64,000 bases of DNA, from assembly GCF_039414295.1 (NCBI RefSeq), contig NZ_JBCITM010000010.1, positions 1-64,000 on the forward strand, in the 5' to 3' direction. This document shows, piece after piece, positions 61,961 to 64,000 of the stretch (positions within the stretch are counted from its first letter, which is position 1; every line of letters begins with the position of its first letter). Source of the DNA: Anoxynatronum sibiricum. GTDB taxonomy: Bacteria; Bacillota; Clostridia; Peptostreptococcales; Tindalliaceae. Position numbers and translations under genes: made by a program. A model generated the notes under the pieces. It saw only the letters and a program-made list of their open reading frames with translations. It was not told the DNA's origin and did no database searches.

Positions 61961-63511
61961 TGCATATCCCTCCCTTTCACAATGTTTGCGATACATGGCG
62001 CAGGCAATGGTCAGTGTCTTCTCCCATTCCCATCTTTCCATCCCCAGGGGGCTGCTTGCCCGGCGCAGGGTTGTTTCCACCAAATCAAGGGGCAGGGGCA
62101 CTCCATCCAACTGACATCTGAGTACCCGCTCCACCGTCTTATTCTGCAGGGTTTCATCCAGCCTTCTCCCATAGGCGGCTTCAGCTATGTCAAACGGGCT
62201 GGGCGCTGACACATACCGCTTGGGTGCACTCTCTTTTACCTCTTTGGACCATTTGGGGTTTCGATACGTATGTACCCAGGCCGCCGTCCGATGCCAGTTT
62301 TCAATGCGCTGGATAAAATCTTCCGGCACCAGTTCCCGATACAATCGAATGGACAACCGGCCCGTGGTGGCGGCATCCAGCATGATGATCATGACCTCTT
62401 TGGTATGCGCCAGCCTTTTCCGGTACCCATAGAGACACTGTTTCAGTGCTTCGAAAAATTCCTCGGCCGTATACGCCGTGCGCTGTCCACCGTCGTCACT
62501 TACATCTCCTCTTGATGAAAGGCCAAAATAATCAGCCATGGGATCGGGAACCACCTCCCCTTTTTGTGCCCAAGTGACCAGCGCAAGGCTTCCATTACGT
62601 ACACCCTGCCTTTCAATGAGCCACCGCAGGGCATTGTGTGCTTTTTGGGTGACTTCAAAAGAGACCCCTGCTGTTTGATCCCCGTCATGAAACCTTCCCC
62701 GAAAAGTATAACCACTGTTATCATTGGCCGATATCAGCTTCGCCTTGTCTCCCTGATTGCGGAGTTTGGCAGGATGGCTCGACGCCAGTTCACTGTCCTG
62801 GCCTGTCACGTAGCAGAGTCCTTTAAAGGATTGCATGGATATATAGTAGCTGATCCAGGCATCATAGAGAGTGATGTCTGTCCACACTTCCCGCTGGGGG
62901 TTGCCTGGAATTTCAACAGCCCAACGTACAAAAGCATCGCTTTGGACTGCTGTCGGACTTAACACACGAAAAATTTCCGGCATGTTGTCCTTGTCATCTT
63001 TGGGCCACTCTACCAGCAGCTGGCCACCTTCATCTGTCCAGAGGCATTGACTGCTAATGAGGTCTGACACCAGCGTCCTTTTTTTGACATAGTGGTAAAT
63101 GGCTGCCACTTTTTTATGTGTTGCCGGTGATTCGACCCATTGTTTCAGATCCTGACAGTAGCGTTCATAGGGCTCGCCGGGATTTTTCTTAAAGCCAGAG
63201 GTCACTGTTCCCCCATGAAGGTTAAAGTCGCCGGCCACGTACTGCAATTTGTCGCACAAAGGGTGGTTGACGGGTTTGACGCCTGCCCGGGAACTTGAAC
63301 TCTCGGTGCAGGGTATGATGGTCTGGCTGTCTGCTGCCGGGATAATGGAAGCCCTTAGGTAATTGCCTTCACCATCAATCACGACGGTGATCTGTGCTTT
63401 TTGAGTGGTGTGGCAAATTGGCAGGAGCACCGGTGCGTCTTCACCCTTAATGACCCCCGCCAGTTGTTTGTTTTCTTCATAAGTTTCGTATAGCTTTTGA
63501 ATCCAACTCAT
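61532..63511 (-). CDS. cas8c: Cascade large subunit Cas8c (Csd1)
   Basis: The large subunit of type I-C Cascade, which recognises the PAM and recruits Cas3. The product of about 659 residues starts MSWIQKLYETYEENKQLAGV; family stretches include NLHGGTVTSGFKKNPGEPYERYCQ and the C-terminal helical region with LGYHCQKRALW. The ATG at 63511 overlaps the cas5 stop as ATGA with AGGAGG upstream. The last 40 residues are Gln/Glu/Gly-rich. In type I-C the small subunit Cas11c is made from an internal start in this gene; a good candidate is listed separately. Confidence 0.96.
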   Translation of the reverse strand: MSWIQKLYETYEENKQLAGVIKGEDAPVLLPICHTTQKAQITVVIDGEGNYLRASIIPAADSQTIIPCTESSSSRAGVKPVNHPLCDKLQYVAGDFNLHGGTVTSGFKKNPGEPYERYCQDLKQWVESPATHKKVAAIYHYVKKRTLVSDLISSQCLWTDEGGQLLVEWPKDDKDNMPEIFRVLSPTAVQSDAFVRWAVEIPGNPQREVWTDITLYDAWISYYISMQSFKGLCYVTGQDSELASSHPAKLRNQGDKAKLISANDNSGYTFRGRFHDGDQTAGVSFEVTQKAHNALRWLIERQGVRNGSLALVTWAQKGEVVPDPMADYFGLSSRGDVSDDGGQRTAYTAEEFFEALKQCLYGYRKRLAHTKEVMIIMLDAATTGRLSIRLYRELVPEDFIQRIENWHRTAAWVHTYRNPKWSKEVKESAPKRYVSAPSPFDIAEAAYGRRLDETLQNKTVERVLRCQLDGVPLPLDLVETTLRRASSPLGMERWEWEKTLTIACAMYRKHCEREGYALALEENRKTRDYLYGRLLALADNLEEWALKEGGEQRQTNALRLMQRFSERPFSTWRSIELSLHPYKARLGAKGKGLINRMTEVMALFDADDFISDKKLTGEFLLGYHCQKRALWKNTEEQQQQDEPQGQSQDQPIEGTEGGE

Positions 63512-64000
63512 CGCGACTCCTCCTGCCATACATCTGCCAAAGACAGGTCGTCTTCCAGTGGGATCGCCTGGATGCTTTCAAGCGTCATGGGCCGAACATT
63601 TTTTCGAATATCGCAGGCATCCGGAGTGATGAAATCCACAATACCCTGCTTCATGTGTGGTGTCCAGAAGCGTGAAACCAGGATTTCCTGACCCGTTTCA
63701 CTTGGGTAATCGAAGCCATGGAACATAAGCCCGAAGCTTAGCTGATCGTATTGATCATAAAACCCTTCGCCGTCCCCAAAAGTGCAGGGCTCCACATAGG
63801 CCTGGCATTCCCGGGTACCCAGAAAAACATCCCGCCTCCCACCTCTTTCAATCATGCGACGGGCCATAAAGTAATGTTTATTCTCATTTCTGTCATGGCT
63901 TAGGTCTGGCCTGTTTTCATTCCACACGAAATGAGCCTCCACCTGATACGCCACGTCACGCAAATAAGTATAGATGGATAAATCATTGCCGCCACTGTAC
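63508..64000 (-). CDS. cas5c: Cas5c, crRNA-processing Cascade subunit (partial)
   Basis: In type I-C, Cas5 replaces Cas6 and cleaves the pre-crRNA in the repeat stem, then stays on the 5' handle. The visible part (about 163 residues; the N-terminus lies beyond the window) contains VEAHFVWNENRPDLSHDRNENKHYFMARR, with the Lys-His pair of the catalytic site, and ERGGRRDVFLGTRECQAYVEP. The frame stays open to the window edge (YSGGNDLSIYTYL...). cas3 is expected next upstream but is outside. Confidence 0.95.
   Translation of the reverse strand, partial: YSGGNDLSIYTYLRDVAYQVEAHFVWNENRPDLSHDRNENKHYFMARRMIERGGRRDVFLGTRECQAYVEPCTFGDGEGFYDQYDQLSFGLMFHGFDYPSETGQEILVSRFWTPHMKQGIVDFITPDACDIRKNVRPMTLESIQAIPLEDDLSLADVWQEESR

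Overview
The window looks like the chromosome of an anaerobic, amino-acid-fermenting member of the Clostridia (Firmicutes). The evidence is strong AGGAGG ribosome sites, a complete lysine-fermentation gene set, a sodium-pumping methylmalonyl-CoA decarboxylase with a methylmalonyl-CoA mutase, several c-di-GMP proteins, and a probable selenocysteine-containing glutaredoxin. Genus cannot be fixed from the sequence. Relatives of Alkaliphilus, Tindallia or Anoxynatronum would fit, but that is inference. Nearly all genes lie on the minus strand; the exceptions are the GGDEF-ArsC fusion and the HD-GYP gene.

Layout. 1-400: 5' end of a 16S rRNA gene (minus) with two tandem promoters. 400-3750: dusB, greA and lysS. 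3860-4690: a soluble chemotaxis receptor. 4900-11830: a short-chain four-carbon acid module (SDR dehydrogenase, GntP-type permease, CoA-transferase, sigma-54 activator, thiolase) with a sigma-54 promoter. 11920-13860: coaX and birA. 13950-21400: a propionate/methylmalonyl-CoA operon (mutase large and small subunits, meaB, epimerase, decarboxylase alpha, delta, gamma and beta subunits). 21600-25180: ftsH and tilS. 25330-34640: lysine fermentation (kdd, kamA, kamB, kamC, kamD, kamE) with its own sigma-54 promoter and activator gene. 34660-36660: rlmL-like methyltransferase, cupin and a small membrane protein. 36800-40533: two divergent c-di-GMP genes, one of which is fused to a complete arsenate reductase. 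40670-46610: pyrC, class A PBP, a beta-hydroxyacid dehydrogenase, a RibD/DHFR-like reductase and the Sec glutaredoxin. 46780-48150: a c-di-GMP-I riboswitch in front of an HD-GYP phosphodiesterase. 48207-58467: a CRISPR array of 155 repeats (my hand count). 58640 to the end: a type I-C cas operon (cas2, cas1, cas4, cas7, cas8c, partial cas5), running off the window before cas3.

How it fits together. Lysine goes to beta-lysine (KamA), 3,5-diaminohexanoate (KamDE) and 5-amino-3-oxohexanoate (Kdd). The CoA-transferase and thiolase can process the acetoacetate/acetoacetyl-CoA made further along that route, or serve 3-hydroxybutyrate use with the SDR and permease. Methylmalonyl-CoA made by the B12-dependent mutase is decarboxylated to propionyl-CoA while Na+ is exported; BirA, encoded just downstream, would biotinylate the MmdC carrier. 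Two metabolic modules each combine an adjacent sigma-54 activator gene with a well-spaced -24/-12 promoter. The c-di-GMP genes form a local signalling group.

Most unusual items: the degenerate EAL-CBS-GGDEF-ArsC fusion with an internal Shine-Dalgarno and start codon; the UGA-containing glutaredoxin with a zinc-ribbon tail, which a standard gene caller would truncate; the CRISPR array with repeated, slipped and opposite-strand sampling of the same targets; and a likely internal Cas11c start inside cas8c.
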